DNA from: Diploptera punctata
Lineage: Eukaryota; Arthropoda; Insecta; Blattodea; Blaberidae
DNA: 64,000 nt
Assembly: GCA_030220185.1 (NCBI GenBank)
Contig: JASPKZ010007796.1
Location: 310,001-374,000, forward strand
Reading direction: 5' to 3'
Below are positions 31,301 to 32,490 of the stretch, in pieces. The notes beneath the pieces are model-generated. The model was not told the origin of the DNA and made no database searches. It saw nothing but the letters and a program-made list of their open reading frames with translations. Position 1 is the stretch's first letter, and every line of letters begins with the position of its first letter. The position numbers and the translations under genes were made by a program.

Positions 31301-31964
31301 AACACAAACAAGATACAGGGAACAGCCTTATTCGTTGACAGACCTAAATAAACATGTAAACTCTGAACGATTCCAAAATGCAACTTTTAACTTCCAACAA
31401 AATATTGATACTTCCAAACATAACTTAACTGATAATGAATATCAAACTGAAGCAATGAGGAATACTTTCAGAAATCAGCAACTGAGACATCAAAATCCAC
31501 AAGAGAAAGATATGTTATTTCAAACTGATAGATCAGCTTCGCCATCAAGATTTGCCAGGAGATCTACTTCATTAAATCAGGAGCAAATGCAACAGTGCAA
31601 TATACATTGGCCTAATTTTTCTTCACAATTGCACACAAAAATTGAAGATCAACAAATGACTGTGTATTCAACAGAATCTGGTCAAGATGATCAAAGGAAT
31701 TGGAGACAAATATCTTCTTCAGAACACAATAGAACATTTAATACATCATCTCATAATATAAGAGATAAAGAAATGGAAATTCAGCAGAATATATCATCCT
31801 CTGAATCAATATTGTCAACTTCTAGTTCAAGTTCTGTGGAGGGAAAAAAGACCCAAGAAATATTTCTTCAAAGAAAAATCAGGCGTCAGCAAGCTTCTAA
31901 CAGAAAATATTATCACCAGATTGGTACAATTTCAGAAGAAGATGAAGAGGAAGATACAAAATAA
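1195..31964 (+). CDS. DC-STAMP/RING protein (DCST1/2, sneaky, SPE-42 family), 3' eight exons
   Basis: Eight exons (1195-1363, 5057-5221, 13093-13339, 17051-17272, 21738-21984, 23458-24024, 26093-26545, 30189-31964) join in frame: the phases 1/2, 1/2, 2/1, 2/1, 0, 0, 0 all match, every acceptor ends in AG and every donor starts with GT. They give 1281 codons plus TAA. Seen: two hydrophobic segments (residues about 20-42 and 112-127), the stretch LEPYGLRLRHIVMCYYYP (about 125-142) typical of the C-terminal DC-STAMP domain, and a Cys-rich RING-like domain (about 194-256). Residues about 270-1281 form a polar Ser/Thr/Gln/Asn-rich tail with a basic KKRRKRKKKKR patch and acidic runs. Family knowledge: DCST1/2, sneaky and SPE-42/49 are multipass sperm membrane proteins needed at or just after sperm-egg fusion. 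The N-terminus lies outside the window. I cannot separate the DCST1 from the DCST2 type. The exon structure is strongly supported; the function is inferred by family. Confidence 0.88.
1463..1855. mobile_element. tRNA-like 305-bp unit (family C), tandem with a second partial unit
   Basis: A minus-strand tRNA-like sequence (1490-1566: gcctcggtagctcagttggtagagc, B box gggttcgagtc) is followed by about 200 bp and the junction aaattatatttgaagagaaa. That junction occurs at 1463 and again at 1768, a period of 305. A second tRNA-like copy in the opposite orientation starts at 1795 and breaks off at about 1850. Related units are at 5440-5765, 10690-11070, 21060-21660 and 24141-24262. Confidence 0.65.
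1898..1940 (+). ncRNA. Hammerhead-ribozyme-like motif (PLE end)
   Basis: The core CTGACGA is at 1902-1908. Stem II is GATTAT/ATAATC with loop GAT (after one extra C), followed by GAAA 1925-1928. Stem III is the self-complementary ACATGT, followed by T at the cleavage site. Stem I is short (TG/CA). The downstream sequence ttgaggtaagatg recurs after the motif at 12898. Confidence 0.55.
2120..2505 (+). mobile_element. 5'-truncated LINE 3' end
   Basis: The frame 2140-2478 encodes the C-terminal part of an APE-type LINE ORF2: AVPVLLYGSEAWIHKK, then AEMKFLRSVKGCTKEDRI, EIRQELEI and SRPRKRW. The tail is a (gat)n run at 2490-2512. Short tctatctatct runs on both sides (2040-2050 and 2511-2521) may be the target duplication. 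The same 3' terminus (cggaacgggtcaacagacc) ends the non-autonomous element at 40023-40277. Confidence 0.75.
2657..3647 (-). mobile_element. Internally deleted LINE with intact ends (991 bp)
   Basis: Perfect 15-bp target duplications (tttgaacagaaaaat) lie at 2642-2656 and 3648-3662. On the minus strand the element carries the N-terminal endonuclease (3511-2972: FLGTWNVRTLY, ALQEVRWPGEG, IIVNVHAPTEDKDD). It then jumps near 2972 directly to the ORF2 C-terminus (GLYRKPDI, then MGNERLAWKLLVGKPEGKRPVGRP, 2893-2684). The reverse transcriptase between them is missing. The tail is an (aagt)n microsatellite. Because both ends and the TSD are intact, the deletion preceded or accompanied insertion, so this is a non-autonomous derivative. 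Confidence 0.85.
3701..4227 (+). mobile_element. Non-autonomous LINE derivative (527 bp) with TSD
   Basis: Perfect 12-bp TSDs (aacatcaagagg) are at 3689-3700 and 4228-4239. The left part (3701-3960) is a LINE-type 5' region with an acctctcctacc and ctagaggctataaggtagcag body. The right part (about 3960-4227) is an ORF2 3' end (EDIQRYQQEWKNHLRRM) with a (gat)n tail. The 3' family is also at 62545-62795. Like the neighbour at 2657 it fuses the 5' and 3' ends without an RT. Confidence 0.8.
4366..4405 (-). ncRNA. Hammerhead-ribozyme-like motif
   Basis: On the minus strand: core CTGAAGA (4399-4393), stem II GGAAT/ATTCT with loop GGAG, then GAAA (4377-4374). Stem III is the self-complementary AGGCCT, followed by T, and stem I pairs CTG with CAG. 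All core positions of the CUGANGA...GAAA...UH consensus are present. Confidence 0.7.
4524..4566 (+). ncRNA. Hammerhead-ribozyme-like motif
   Basis: This is the mirror arm of 4366-4405. Core CTGAAGA is at 4529-4535, stem II GGAAT/ATTCT, GAAA at 4551-4554, stem III AGGCCT, then T, and stem I CTG/CAG. The complete consensus core is kept. Confidence 0.7.
4670..5056. other. Intron A end, no gene seen
   Basis: AT-rich intronic sequence with a damaged tRNA-like or SINE-like stretch around 4840-5000 (gacccacggcttaaagcc, gaccagaggcaaggaac). No open frame is conserved. It ends in the polypyrimidine/AG acceptor of exon B. Confidence 0.4.
5057..5221 (+). CDS. DCST-like gene exon B (extracellular loop)
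   Basis: The acceptor is atcattttag before 5057 and the donor is GTATTA at 5222. It enters by completing GCT (Ala) and leaves with one G of a Gly codon finished by GG at 13093. It encodes about 55 residues (PSVPEINVQGDGMLADLFRS... to PPDYFQYIQI) containing a Cys in VACLPDP. This matches the loop between the penultimate and last membrane helices in DCST proteins. An open frame reads on past 5221 to 5349, but it runs into AT-rich repeat DNA; the donor and the phase match support ending at 5221. Confidence 0.82.
5440..5765 (-). mobile_element. tRNA-like family C unit
   Basis: A minus-strand tRNA-like head (5540-5465: gcctcggtagctcagttggtagagc, B box gggttcgagtc) sits between copies of atttgaagagaaaaat at 5448 and 5749. 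The body (cttatgtacattgtaattccc, aatggcggtttcttagttaagaa) is nearly identical to that at 1570-1700. Confidence 0.7.
5880..6245 (+). mobile_element. LINE 3' end fragment
   Basis: Broken frames encode an ORF2 C-terminus; 6033-6221 gives MEDERWPKPLYQWQPT, then KKRGRPKLTWKE and a terminal Trp-rich stretch. Similar to the tail of the LINE at 55078-56345 (RRKKGRSRRAWHEG). It ends at an (aat)n run at 6247-6292. Confidence 0.65.
6655..6845 (-). mobile_element. Solo PLE terminus
   Basis: The segment starting gaatggagaacatattttaatcgactcacctcatac is almost identical to 12610-12780. It contains a hammerhead-like motif at 6714-6766 and the flanking gacatcacctcttgtgctgcc. No coding potential of its own; it disrupts the LINE relic at 6246-7115. 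Confidence 0.6.
6714..6766 (-). ncRNA. Hammerhead-ribozyme-like motif
   Basis: On the minus strand: core CTGATGA (6755-6749), stem II GGACA/TGTCT, GAAA, stem III ACCG-T-CGGT, then A, and stem I TGA/TCA. Full consensus core. The near-identical copy at 12660-12712 differs in the stem III loop. Confidence 0.7.
7226..7277 (-). ncRNA. Hammerhead-ribozyme-like motif (PLE end)
   Basis: On the minus strand: core CTGACGA (7269-7263), stem II AACAT/ATGTT, GAAA, stem III ATCG/CGAT, then A, and stem I TTATGG/TCATGG with GU wobbles. It lies immediately downstream of the endonuclease frame, overlapping its last codons. Confidence 0.65.
7244..8160 (-). pseudogene. PLE GIY-YIG endonuclease region
   Basis: An open frame from about 8134 to 7244 encodes the PLE linker and C-terminal GIY-YIG nuclease: GIYQINCEDCNKVYIGKTKRN carries the GIY...YIG signature, followed by AIAAHSLLEHHK and LTVWEKIYIQK. 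It is in frame with FLDLCI at the start, which in PLEs continues the RT thumb. A frameshift near 8158 separates it from the RT part, so it is not functional as it stands. Confidence 0.8.
8158..8785 (-). pseudogene. PLE reverse transcriptase fragment
   Basis: Minus-strand frames 8785-8459 and 8367-8158, plus the open stretch between them, read through as one RT after a single base slip in an A-run near 8460. Motifs: RMYGLPKIHK, SFDVISLFPSIPVEKM (motif A), SMGNPLSPFLADLFM (motif B) and YRYVDDIFAI (motif C, catalytic YVDD). The N-terminal RT is missing. A second frameshift near 8158 leads to the endonuclease. Confidence 0.85.
8822..9271 (+). pseudogene. Second PLE GIY-YIG endonuclease copy
   Basis: This is the reverse-complement duplicate of 7244-7700, beginning in STNKKVKVPDSKKSGIYQINCE and running to the same C-terminus (VMADDEHDYV). 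It differs from its partner by only a few bases (for example GNN for GDN near the end), so the duplication is young or has been homogenised. Confidence 0.8.
9238..9290 (+). ncRNA. Hammerhead-ribozyme-like motif (PLE end)
   Basis: Core CTGACGA is at 9246-9252, stem II AACAT/ATGTT with loop GATT, GAAA at 9270-9273, stem III ATCGCGAT, then A at 9281, and stem I TTATGG/TCATGG. It overlaps the last codons of the endonuclease frame. The stem II base next to the core is weak (G-U plus a bulged U). Confidence 0.65.
9480..10020. mobile_element. tRNA-like family D repeat, inverted arrangement
   Basis: A minus-strand tRNA-like block (9575-9495: gcctgaattaactcagtggtcagagc, damaged B box) is followed by a plus-strand half copy at 9658-9720. 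Both are flanked by the shared body (tttacaataatttaattgtgt, tttagcttctcaatatt). The same family forms the cluster at 25200-26010. It is too degenerate for a functional tRNA. Confidence 0.6.
10160..10680 (+). mobile_element. LINE 3' end fragment
   Basis: The frame 10191-10571 has RLKLYKTLALPAFLYGSKIWVL, AVEMRFMCRSAGYTLLDHQRN and a final YLPRG, the C-terminus of an APE-type LINE ORF2 related to the copy at 17542-18215. The tail is at the gatgatgatgg run near 10660. Confidence 0.7.
10690..11070 (-). mobile_element. tRNA-like family C unit and second partial unit
   Basis: A tRNA-like block (10785-10705: gatagctcagttggtagagc; gttcgagacc) is followed by the family body. The junction gaagagaaaaattata recurs about 300 bp on (10699 and 10999) before a second, truncated tRNA-like block (11015-11045). 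A short inverted stretch follows at 11055-11130. Confidence 0.6.
11145..11710. mobile_element. PLE endonuclease fragment as fold-back
   Basis: The minus arm (11575-11145) encodes GIY-YIG C-terminal remnants (KEFTIWGKNYICKNENTTMNFEIP, RGLIWKF). A shorter plus arm (11580-11710) repeats the last 130 bp inverted, ending in tatgaggtgagtg. Terminal sequence matches the 19265-20335 family. It has several frame breaks. Confidence 0.7.
11710..12590. other. Low-complexity intronic DNA
   Basis: No gene seen. 11810-11900 and 12290-12390 contain many short direct repeats of the type aaatgacc and aaaaatgc, in both cases followed by AT-rich DNA. This suggests one degenerate element with repeated termini, but no clear boundaries or coding frame. 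Confidence 0.35.
12660..12712 (-). ncRNA. Hammerhead-ribozyme-like motif
   Basis: On the minus strand: core CTGATGA (12701-12695), stem II GGACA/TGTCT, GAAA, stem III ACC-C-GGT, then A, and stem I TGA/TCA. Complete consensus core. Confidence 0.7.
12898..12945 (+). ncRNA. Hammerhead-ribozyme-like motif
   Basis: Core CTGAAGA is at 12903-12909. A six-pair stem II AAAACA/TGTTTT is followed by GAAA at 12929-12932. Stem III is the self-complementary ACATGT, followed by C. Stem I is weak (one clear pair), so activity is doubtful. Confidence 0.6.
13093..13339 (+). CDS. DCST-like gene exon C (last TM helix and DC-STAMP C-terminal domain)
   Basis: The acceptor is gttgattag before 13093 and the donor GTAAGT is at 13340. 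It encodes a hydrophobic helix (STVVLCWFLAML) and then EPYGLRLRHIVMCYYYPDR, the most recognisable signature of the family, followed by a basic region (RSRGTFLKYARRQLRRNFGK) and an amphipathic end (IELVTIMDRIRA). The phase (2 bases, then 1) matches the exon at 17051. This exon, together with the RING exon, carries the family assignment. Confidence 0.88.
13375..13450. repeat. Short perfect inverted repeat
   Basis: Immediately inside intron C: taatgagtcatttttacatcttacctcata is repeated inverted as tatgaggtaagatgtaaaaatgactcatta with almost no spacer. The cctcata/tatgagg ends mark it as a collapsed PLE terminus pair. Confidence 0.6.
13620..13935 (+). mobile_element. LINE 3' end fragment
   Basis: The frame 13688-13882 encodes LHNESIRNELVIFSIVYK, KEHLNRMDNTRLPKKINTYK and SLGRPRKQW, the extreme C-terminus of a LINE ORF2. 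It is followed by gaacaggtcgcattgacctaatcc and a (gaa)n tail. Confidence 0.7.
14080..14475 (-). mobile_element. PLE GIY-YIG endonuclease fragment
   Basis: The minus frame 14428-14114 encodes KEHLRNVKKDEVDKSAVAAH, ELTVWEKIHIQKNKKEKLMNFE and a divergent tail; the GIY part is cut off at about 14470. Beyond it a hammerhead-like end is degraded (core CTGAGGT, and CAAA instead of GAAA). Near tcctttgttc the cctcaca end survives. Confidence 0.75.
14690..14870 (-). mobile_element. tRNA-derived SINE fragment
   Basis: On the minus strand it has a tRNA-like head (ctcatgggctagtggtcagcg) and the B-box-like gggttccattc, followed by a body ending in an A-run (the T-run at 14691-14700). No other full copy seen in the window. 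Confidence 0.5.
14935..15300 (-). mobile_element. LINE 3' end plus damaged tRNA-like repeat
   Basis: 15289-15035 on the minus strand encodes SLRIGWFGQLIRMDGQKLVKKLYKW, AVGRPKIRWEDD and ARDRLAWRRIVDKAKTF, a LINE tail of a different subfamily (tail tgatgatgacgatgatt at 15018-15034). 14940-15010 is a damaged tRNA-like block (gaatcaaaccctgaatc). Confidence 0.65.
15440..15935 (+). mobile_element. tRNA-like block followed by LINE 3' end
   Basis: 15450-15515 holds a plus-strand tRNA-like half (gtccaggattcaattcctgg). The frame 15545-15889 encodes MALPVVMYGSEAWVLKEKGK, AAEMKFLWAVKCYTREEHI, EEPKVQPLLQQIEERR and VGRPRKRWAEQM, a LINE ORF2 C-terminus, with a gatgatgatga tail at 15921. Confidence 0.7.
15985..16260. 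mobile_element. PLE terminal fold-back (hammerhead-like variant)
   Basis: The arms 15998-16066 and 16090-16160 are perfect reverse complements around about 20 bp (gactcacctcatacttctta...attctcaat). Each arm has a stem pattern with GAAA, self-complementary ACTCGAGT and C, but the core reads TTGAGAA instead of CTGANGA. The same variant occurs in the ends at 11180, 19380 and 20225. Confidence 0.65.
16435..16475 (+). repeat. tRNA-like family C terminal fragment
   Basis: The sequence ggtctaggcgaaaaaaatttttctcttcaaatata is the outer 35 bp of the family C unit (compare 24230-24265), without the tRNA-like body. Confidence 0.5.
16540..16995 (+). mobile_element. PLE GIY-YIG endonuclease with downstream hammerhead-like motif
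   Basis: Broken plus frames encode the GIY-YIG domain: SGIYQIKCEECEKFYIGKTKRN (with one frameshift near 16655), then AAHAWSEKHLIEKEAKLLKQ, ELTVWEKIYIQKSEKKKLMNFE and RFFSQPMEG. It is followed by the ribozyme-like motif at 16922 and the terminal tatgaggtgag at 16988. It is closest to the fragment at 14080. Confidence 0.8.
16922..16970 (+). ncRNA. Hammerhead-ribozyme-like motif (best preserved)
   Basis: Core CTGAGGA is at 16927-16933. Six-pair stem II GGAACA/TGTTCC is followed by GAAA at 16954-16957. Stem III is the self-complementary ACTAGT, followed by T, and stem I pairs ATA with TAT. Every core position fits CUGANGA...GAAA...UH, and it lies just downstream of the PLE endonuclease on the same strand. 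Confidence 0.75.
17051..17272 (+). CDS. DCST-like gene exon D (RING-like zinc finger)
   Basis: The acceptor is acttgtttaag before 17051 and the donor GTAAGT is at 17273. It encodes 74 residues with spaced Cys pairs: CLLC, KCPTPKC, FCTRC and CPIC, ending in KRPIEYGDLSDESVE. DCST1/2 and SPE-42 carry a C4C4-type RING-like domain in the same place, directly after the DC-STAMP domain. The eight or more Cys are intact. The acceptor sits just downstream of a Penelope-like fragment that ends near 16995. Confidence 0.88.
17350..19205. mobile_element. SINE family E cluster (four copies, one split by a LINE)
   Basis: Copies at 17350-17541 (continuing at 18216-18370, minus), 18475-18830 (plus) and 18875-19205 (minus) share a tRNA-like head (ccgagtggttaaagc/ggc, atggacttgc, ggttcgggtctc), then cacccagcat(c/g)(a/g)tgaggca, agcggctccaggttgag, cacatgtc(g/a)cccctac and acacatgtgg. 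The first copy is interrupted by the LINE at 17542-18215. Confidence 0.7.
17542..18215 (-). mobile_element. 5'-truncated LINE with 23-bp TSD
   Basis: Perfect 23-bp duplications (attcctcacgatgctgggtg plus agt) are at 17519-17541 and 18216-18238. The minus frame 18155-17565 is open for 196 codons: STTKSKVMAFQGKFPVRS, SFKYLGYNLTYNEE, ILARPIICYGSEAWTIR, EMKFLRRTAGYSLLDHQRN and PRGRRSVGRPFWRW. It ends in a (gat)n tail at 17543-17552. The open frame and exact TSD suggest a recent insertion into an older SINE. Confidence 0.85.
19265..20335. mobile_element. PLE ends as a palindrome of about 1.07 kb
   Basis: The minus arm (19265-19799) and plus arm (19800-20335) are near-perfect reverse complements centred at about 19800. 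Each arm encodes the GIY-YIG C-terminus (plus arm: SGIYQINCKDCEKIYIGKTK, AIAAHAWSEKHRIETK, ELTIWEKIYIWKNENTTMNFE, RRPLDVSCERDAALTMSQIM). Outer ends are tatgaggtgagtgaaataat. Each arm has a frame break in the YIG region (cctatgtatatc). Differences between arms are few. Confidence 0.85.
20690..20990 (-). mobile_element. Solo PLE terminus with hammerhead-like motif
   Basis: The sequence ttttaattagaccagtttcaaaacc to caaccgatgttctgaaatccacaagcatcacttcttactcc matches the arms at 32400-32940. A degraded mirror arm lies at 20890-20990 (cgtctaattagagtacaggat, ttatacctcatagtg). Confidence 0.6.
20722..20768 (-). ncRNA. Hammerhead-ribozyme-like motif
   Basis: On the minus strand: core CTGAAGA (20761-20755), stem II AAACC/GGTTT, GAAA (20736-20733), stem III AC-TG-GT, then C, and stem I TTA/TAA. 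Complete consensus core with C at the cleavage position. Confidence 0.7.
21060..21660. mobile_element. tRNA-like family C tandem (two units) plus a fold-back third block
   Basis: Minus-strand tRNA-like blocks at 21090-21165 and 21395-21470 are separated by 305 bp with identical junctions (atcatatttgaagagaaa). A third, divergent block at 21520-21650 is an inverted pair: gaatcgggatttaaacccgatgcc and ggattcaaatcctgattcagg, flanked by tttgaagagaaaaa and tttttctcttcaaa. Confidence 0.65.
21738..21984 (+). CDS. DCST-like gene exon E (start of long disordered tail)
   Basis: The acceptor is ttacttgtcag before 21738 and the donor is GTAACC at 21985. The first base completes CAT (His) with CA from 17271-17272. 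It encodes about 82 polar residues rich in Asp, Asn, Ser and Lys (DSSEDKNQGKKKSGGNDYET and onward), ending SLSSSSQ. No domain is recognisable. It ends on a codon boundary, and the next exon begins on one. Confidence 0.75.
22015..22215 (-). mobile_element. Solo PLE terminus (class of 29200)
   Basis: gaatgcaggctttcacaacc, then ttccagatgtttctctctcaactgtagagggcacttcagtggagag, matches the minus arm at 29200-29340. The hammerhead core has lost one base (CTGAAGTG for CTGAAGATG), so this copy is likely dead. Confidence 0.55.
22278..22985. repeat. Dispersed repeat family F, long copy
   Basis: 22278-22420 and 22690-22985 match 54148-54295 and 54295-54600 almost base for base (aactcatgccccaaatgg; aatgatttgtgagtaaacag; aatcactcgtggcattactt). 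The 270 bp between them here is absent from the other copy. The end is an inverted repeat around ttccaaattctctagataaatt. No protein. Confidence 0.65.
22960..23345 (-). mobile_element. PLE RT-endonuclease linker fragment
   Basis: On the minus strand it aligns with the PLE linker at 7660-8010 (gataaattccagattt, ttacccaggttgaatttgttgat, cttctgcatggtaagtaa, aatctgtataataaactgttgaa), with several stop codons. It ends in tgaggtaag about 120 bp before exon F. Confidence 0.65.
23458..24024 (+). CDS. DCST-like gene exon F (basic patch plus Ser-rich tail)
   Basis: The acceptor is ctttttgtaaaag before 23458 and the donor GTAAAA is at 24025, both phase 0. It encodes 189 residues. A dense basic run (SPRKKRRKRKKKKR, about residues 9-22 of the exon) is followed by an acidic and Ser-rich segment (KEERNEEETQK, SSTSSLESVSDSSEYASGSS) and a Gln/Asn/Ser-rich remainder. 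The basic run looks like a nuclear localisation signal or a membrane or nucleic-acid contact patch; which one is inference. Confidence 0.75.
24141..24262. repeat. Perfect tRNA-like fold-back (family C)
   Basis: A 122-bp near-perfect palindrome. tatatttgaagagaaaaatt + ttcgcctagaccgagactc is followed by a central aacccgggacctttggcttgccgggccaaaggtcccgggttc, then the exact inverse. Each arm contains the 3' half (B box, acceptor stem) of the family C tRNA-like block. A full hairpin of about 55 bp could form. Confidence 0.75.
24368..24408 (-). ncRNA. Hammerhead-ribozyme-like motif
   Basis: On the minus strand: core CTGAAGA (24403-24397), stem II GGAAC/GTTCT, GAAA (24381-24378), stem III AGGCCT, then A, and stem I CTG/CAG. 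Complete consensus core. Confidence 0.7.
24473..24515 (+). ncRNA. Hammerhead-ribozyme-like motif
   Basis: Core CTGAAGA is at 24478-24484, stem II GGAAT/GTTCT, GAAA at 24500-24503, stem III AGGTCT (one G-U), then A, and stem I CTG/CAG. Complete core. Confidence 0.65.
24580..24965. mobile_element. Degenerate PLE end and a MITE fragment
   Basis: 24590-24770 has cacctcacctcata, acatgttttgtgaacatc and an endonuclease-like end (ttcaaaattcat), a decayed minus-oriented PLE terminus. 24815-24840 (ttttttttttgtgcgatagtgc) is the terminus of the 34630/56640 MITE family. Confidence 0.45.
25200..26010. mobile_element. tRNA-like family D cluster (three blocks)
   Basis: Blocks at 25310-25390 (minus), 25570-25650 (plus) and 25905-25975 (plus) share gcctggattagctcaatggttagagcatc and B box ggttcgattcc. 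The spacers (taaatttttctctttaccattt..., ttagcttctta) recur around each, with about 336 bp between the two plus blocks. It sits 80-100 bp upstream of exon G. Confidence 0.65.
26093..26545 (+). CDS. DCST-like gene exon G (Ser/Glu-rich tail)
   Basis: The acceptor is ttttttccttag before 26093 with a good polypyrimidine tract, and the donor GTAAGA is at 26546, both phase 0. It encodes 151 residues rich in Ser, Glu, Lys and Thr, with an acidic stretch (SEMSSEEEMEQ) followed by a basic one (RKKLKSRTKKKK). No domain is recognised. Opposite-strand open frames here are shadows. The exon is bounded upstream by a tRNA-like repeat cluster and downstream by a LINE fragment. Confidence 0.75.
26550..27290 (-). 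mobile_element. LINE fragment with RNase H domain
   Basis: The minus frame 27267-27037 encodes IQLQWIPAHCGIAGNDTADFLAKKGS, an RNase H signature (conserved D of ND.AD) of I/Jockey-group LINEs. Downstream on the minus strand (to about 26580) interrupted frames hold a Cys-containing C-terminus (for example FVCNKDEEMNE-like), with stops. Confidence 0.75.
27582..27725. mobile_element. Short hairpin MITE (144 bp)
   Basis: Terminal inverted repeats of about 60 bp (ttaggccagtattcaggaac...tttccccctct and its inverse ending gaatactggccttaa) surround a short loop. No protein. It may insert at TTAA or TA; the target duplication is not clear. Confidence 0.7.
27850..29060 (-). mobile_element. 5'-truncated CR1/Jockey-like LINE
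   Basis: Read on the minus strand from about 29060: LYADDLQIYTHF (RT motif C, YADD), HISLWSRQYGLKLNVNKTQA, ILDNEQIPYTNVVKNLGFYLD, then HSLKRLKHFLPTTLKRILIQTLVMPHFDYCDVLLTDISDG and FHELSWLHLKERR (28689-28417). It then has an untranslated tail (gagttaaggccataaggctc) and an (aat)n end at 27860. One or two frame breaks. Related copies are 6246-7115 and the fragment 5270-5420. Confidence 0.8.
29286..29326 (-). ncRNA. Hammerhead-ribozyme-like motif
   Basis: On the minus strand: core CTGAAGA (29323-29317), stem II CTCC/GGAG (weaker than in the mirror arm), GAAA (29296-29293), stem III ACGT, then C, and stem I CCA/TGG. Confidence 0.6.
29395..29445 (+). ncRNA. Hammerhead-ribozyme-like motif
   Basis: Core CTGAAGA is at 29403-29409, stem II CCCTC/GAGGG with loop TGAAGTT, GAAA at 29430-29433, stem III ACGT, then C at 29437, and stem I CCA (29400-29402) with TGG (29438-29440). 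Complete core. Confidence 0.7.
29505..30188. other. Intron G end: PLE end remnants
   Basis: 29560-29610 and 30090-30140 carry fragments of the ttgaggtaagatgttcagact end, in opposite orientations. 29935-30025 contains a short palindrome (gatcttgatgaagattttc and inverse) next to tagactttcacggcc. No gene seen. Confidence 0.4.
30189..31964 (+). CDS. DCST-like gene terminal exon H
   Basis: The acceptor is gatatttacag before 30189 and the stop TAA is at 31962-31964. It encodes 591 residues with no stop, the longest host open frame in the window. The content is Ser, Gln, Asn and Thr rich with scattered Arg and His. It ends in an acidic tail (SEEDEEEDTK). Repeated short motifs of the type LTDLN, LSDVN and LSDSQ are visible, but no known fold. 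A downstream GTG could open a separate protein, but the phase-0 join to exon G and similar composition favour a terminal exon. A candidate polyadenylation signal ATTAAA is at 32021-32026. Confidence 0.8.
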   Translation, partial: RSHIVDAIKRAMNWKGKQKTHKYQRISQDANPSTAVHSHKQISKQVTFKSDIVKIESLSLSESNESSVQDECDNEGNFDINEMEKKPLISKSSNDNIRNKYITIKTNSVDSFTVFENSSTFADSISSKTASSNLLFPLSEASLISSTVNLQNVSQITPNFKTQQSKRNDDEIQQTTVKCLDDSKDKSESTSEVASTSSINQLSQSPIPGERPLYGFDELSYQTHKSYFNLINELKDNIKHQKQLKPAKTAPDLIQSGVRNHMELPEMTTTRPSSLYDFRVSPSLTMLSPDIVPRLPRYAMPRQHNLPLSSQYNLSDVNIHNFRGENRQESLTFHLDNNMFYNTPRDDHKYCQHTTQNLHGVQRRGLSDSQITQTRYREQPYSLTDLNKHVNSERFQNATFNFQQNIDTSKHNLTDNEYQTEAMRNTFRNQQLRHQNPQEKDMLFQTDRSASPSRFARRSTSLNQEQMQQCNIHWPNFSSQLHTKIEDQQMTVYSTESGQDDQRNWRQISSSEHNRTFNTSSHNIRDKEMEIQQNISSSESILSTSSSSSVEGKKTQEIFLQRKIRRQQASNRKYYHQIGTISEEDEEEDTK

Positions 31965-32020
31965 GAAAAATGTCTGATTTAATAATATAATTAAAAATTT
32001 CCTTGTATACTGCCATTTTC

Positions 32021-32026
32021 ATTAAA
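32021..32026 (+). promoter_or_regulatory. Candidate polyadenylation signal of DCST-like gene
   Basis: ATTAAA lies 57 bp after the stop codon, a common variant hexamer, and a T-rich segment follows at 32045-32070. Which signal is used is inference; AATAAA at 32325-32330 is another candidate. Confidence 0.35.
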
Positions 32027-32218
32027 CATATGTTTGAAATGAATTATTGTTGGTGAAATCAATTTATTTCTATTTAAAAGTGATAGAAGAAGGCTATCAT
32101 AAAACTCGACTCCCAGAACGAAGACAAAAAATGAAGAAGAAGAGATGAACTTTACATCATAGTTGATTGTATATTTATTTACCATAATTTATTTGACTTC
32201 AAAAGTTTTTTTTAACAG

Positions 32219-32363
32219 GGATAAAATCCACCTTGTTGTGGATTACAAGATTAATTCACTCCATGATAAAACTAAGAGGCCCATAATATGGGACAATTTA
32301 GTCCAGATATTAACAGATTATTTAAATAAACATACAAATTTTATTGATGAAATATCACAATGA
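32219..32363 (+). CDS. Isolated exon-like segment, unknown protein C-terminus
   Basis: A strong acceptor (gttttttttaacag) precedes 32219. The frame (one base, then GATAAAATCCAC...) encodes DKIHLVVDYKINSLHDKTKR, then PIIWDNLVQILTDYLNKHTN, and ends FIDEISQ with TGA at 32361. The mixed hydrophobic/charged pattern looks like a folded protein, unlike neighbouring junk, but I do not recognise the family. Its entry phase (one base) does not match exon G of the DCST-like gene (phase 0). It could be the last exon of another transcript, or a relic of a retrocopy. A PLE terminus begins immediately after it. Confidence 0.35.
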
Positions 32364-32490
32364 GCTTTAATTTAAAATTTAAAATAAAACTCTTTACACC
32401 TCACTTCATATTCTGTCTTCTAATTAGACCGGTTTCATAACTTTGGTGGTTACATATTCAGTAGTTACATGACCAATGTTTTGTCGTCCA

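Noticed and set aside
30201..31964. A separate single-exon gene starting at GTG 30201
   Set aside because: The frame extends upstream to the acceptor at 30188 and joins exon G in phase 0 with similar composition, so a terminal exon is simpler.
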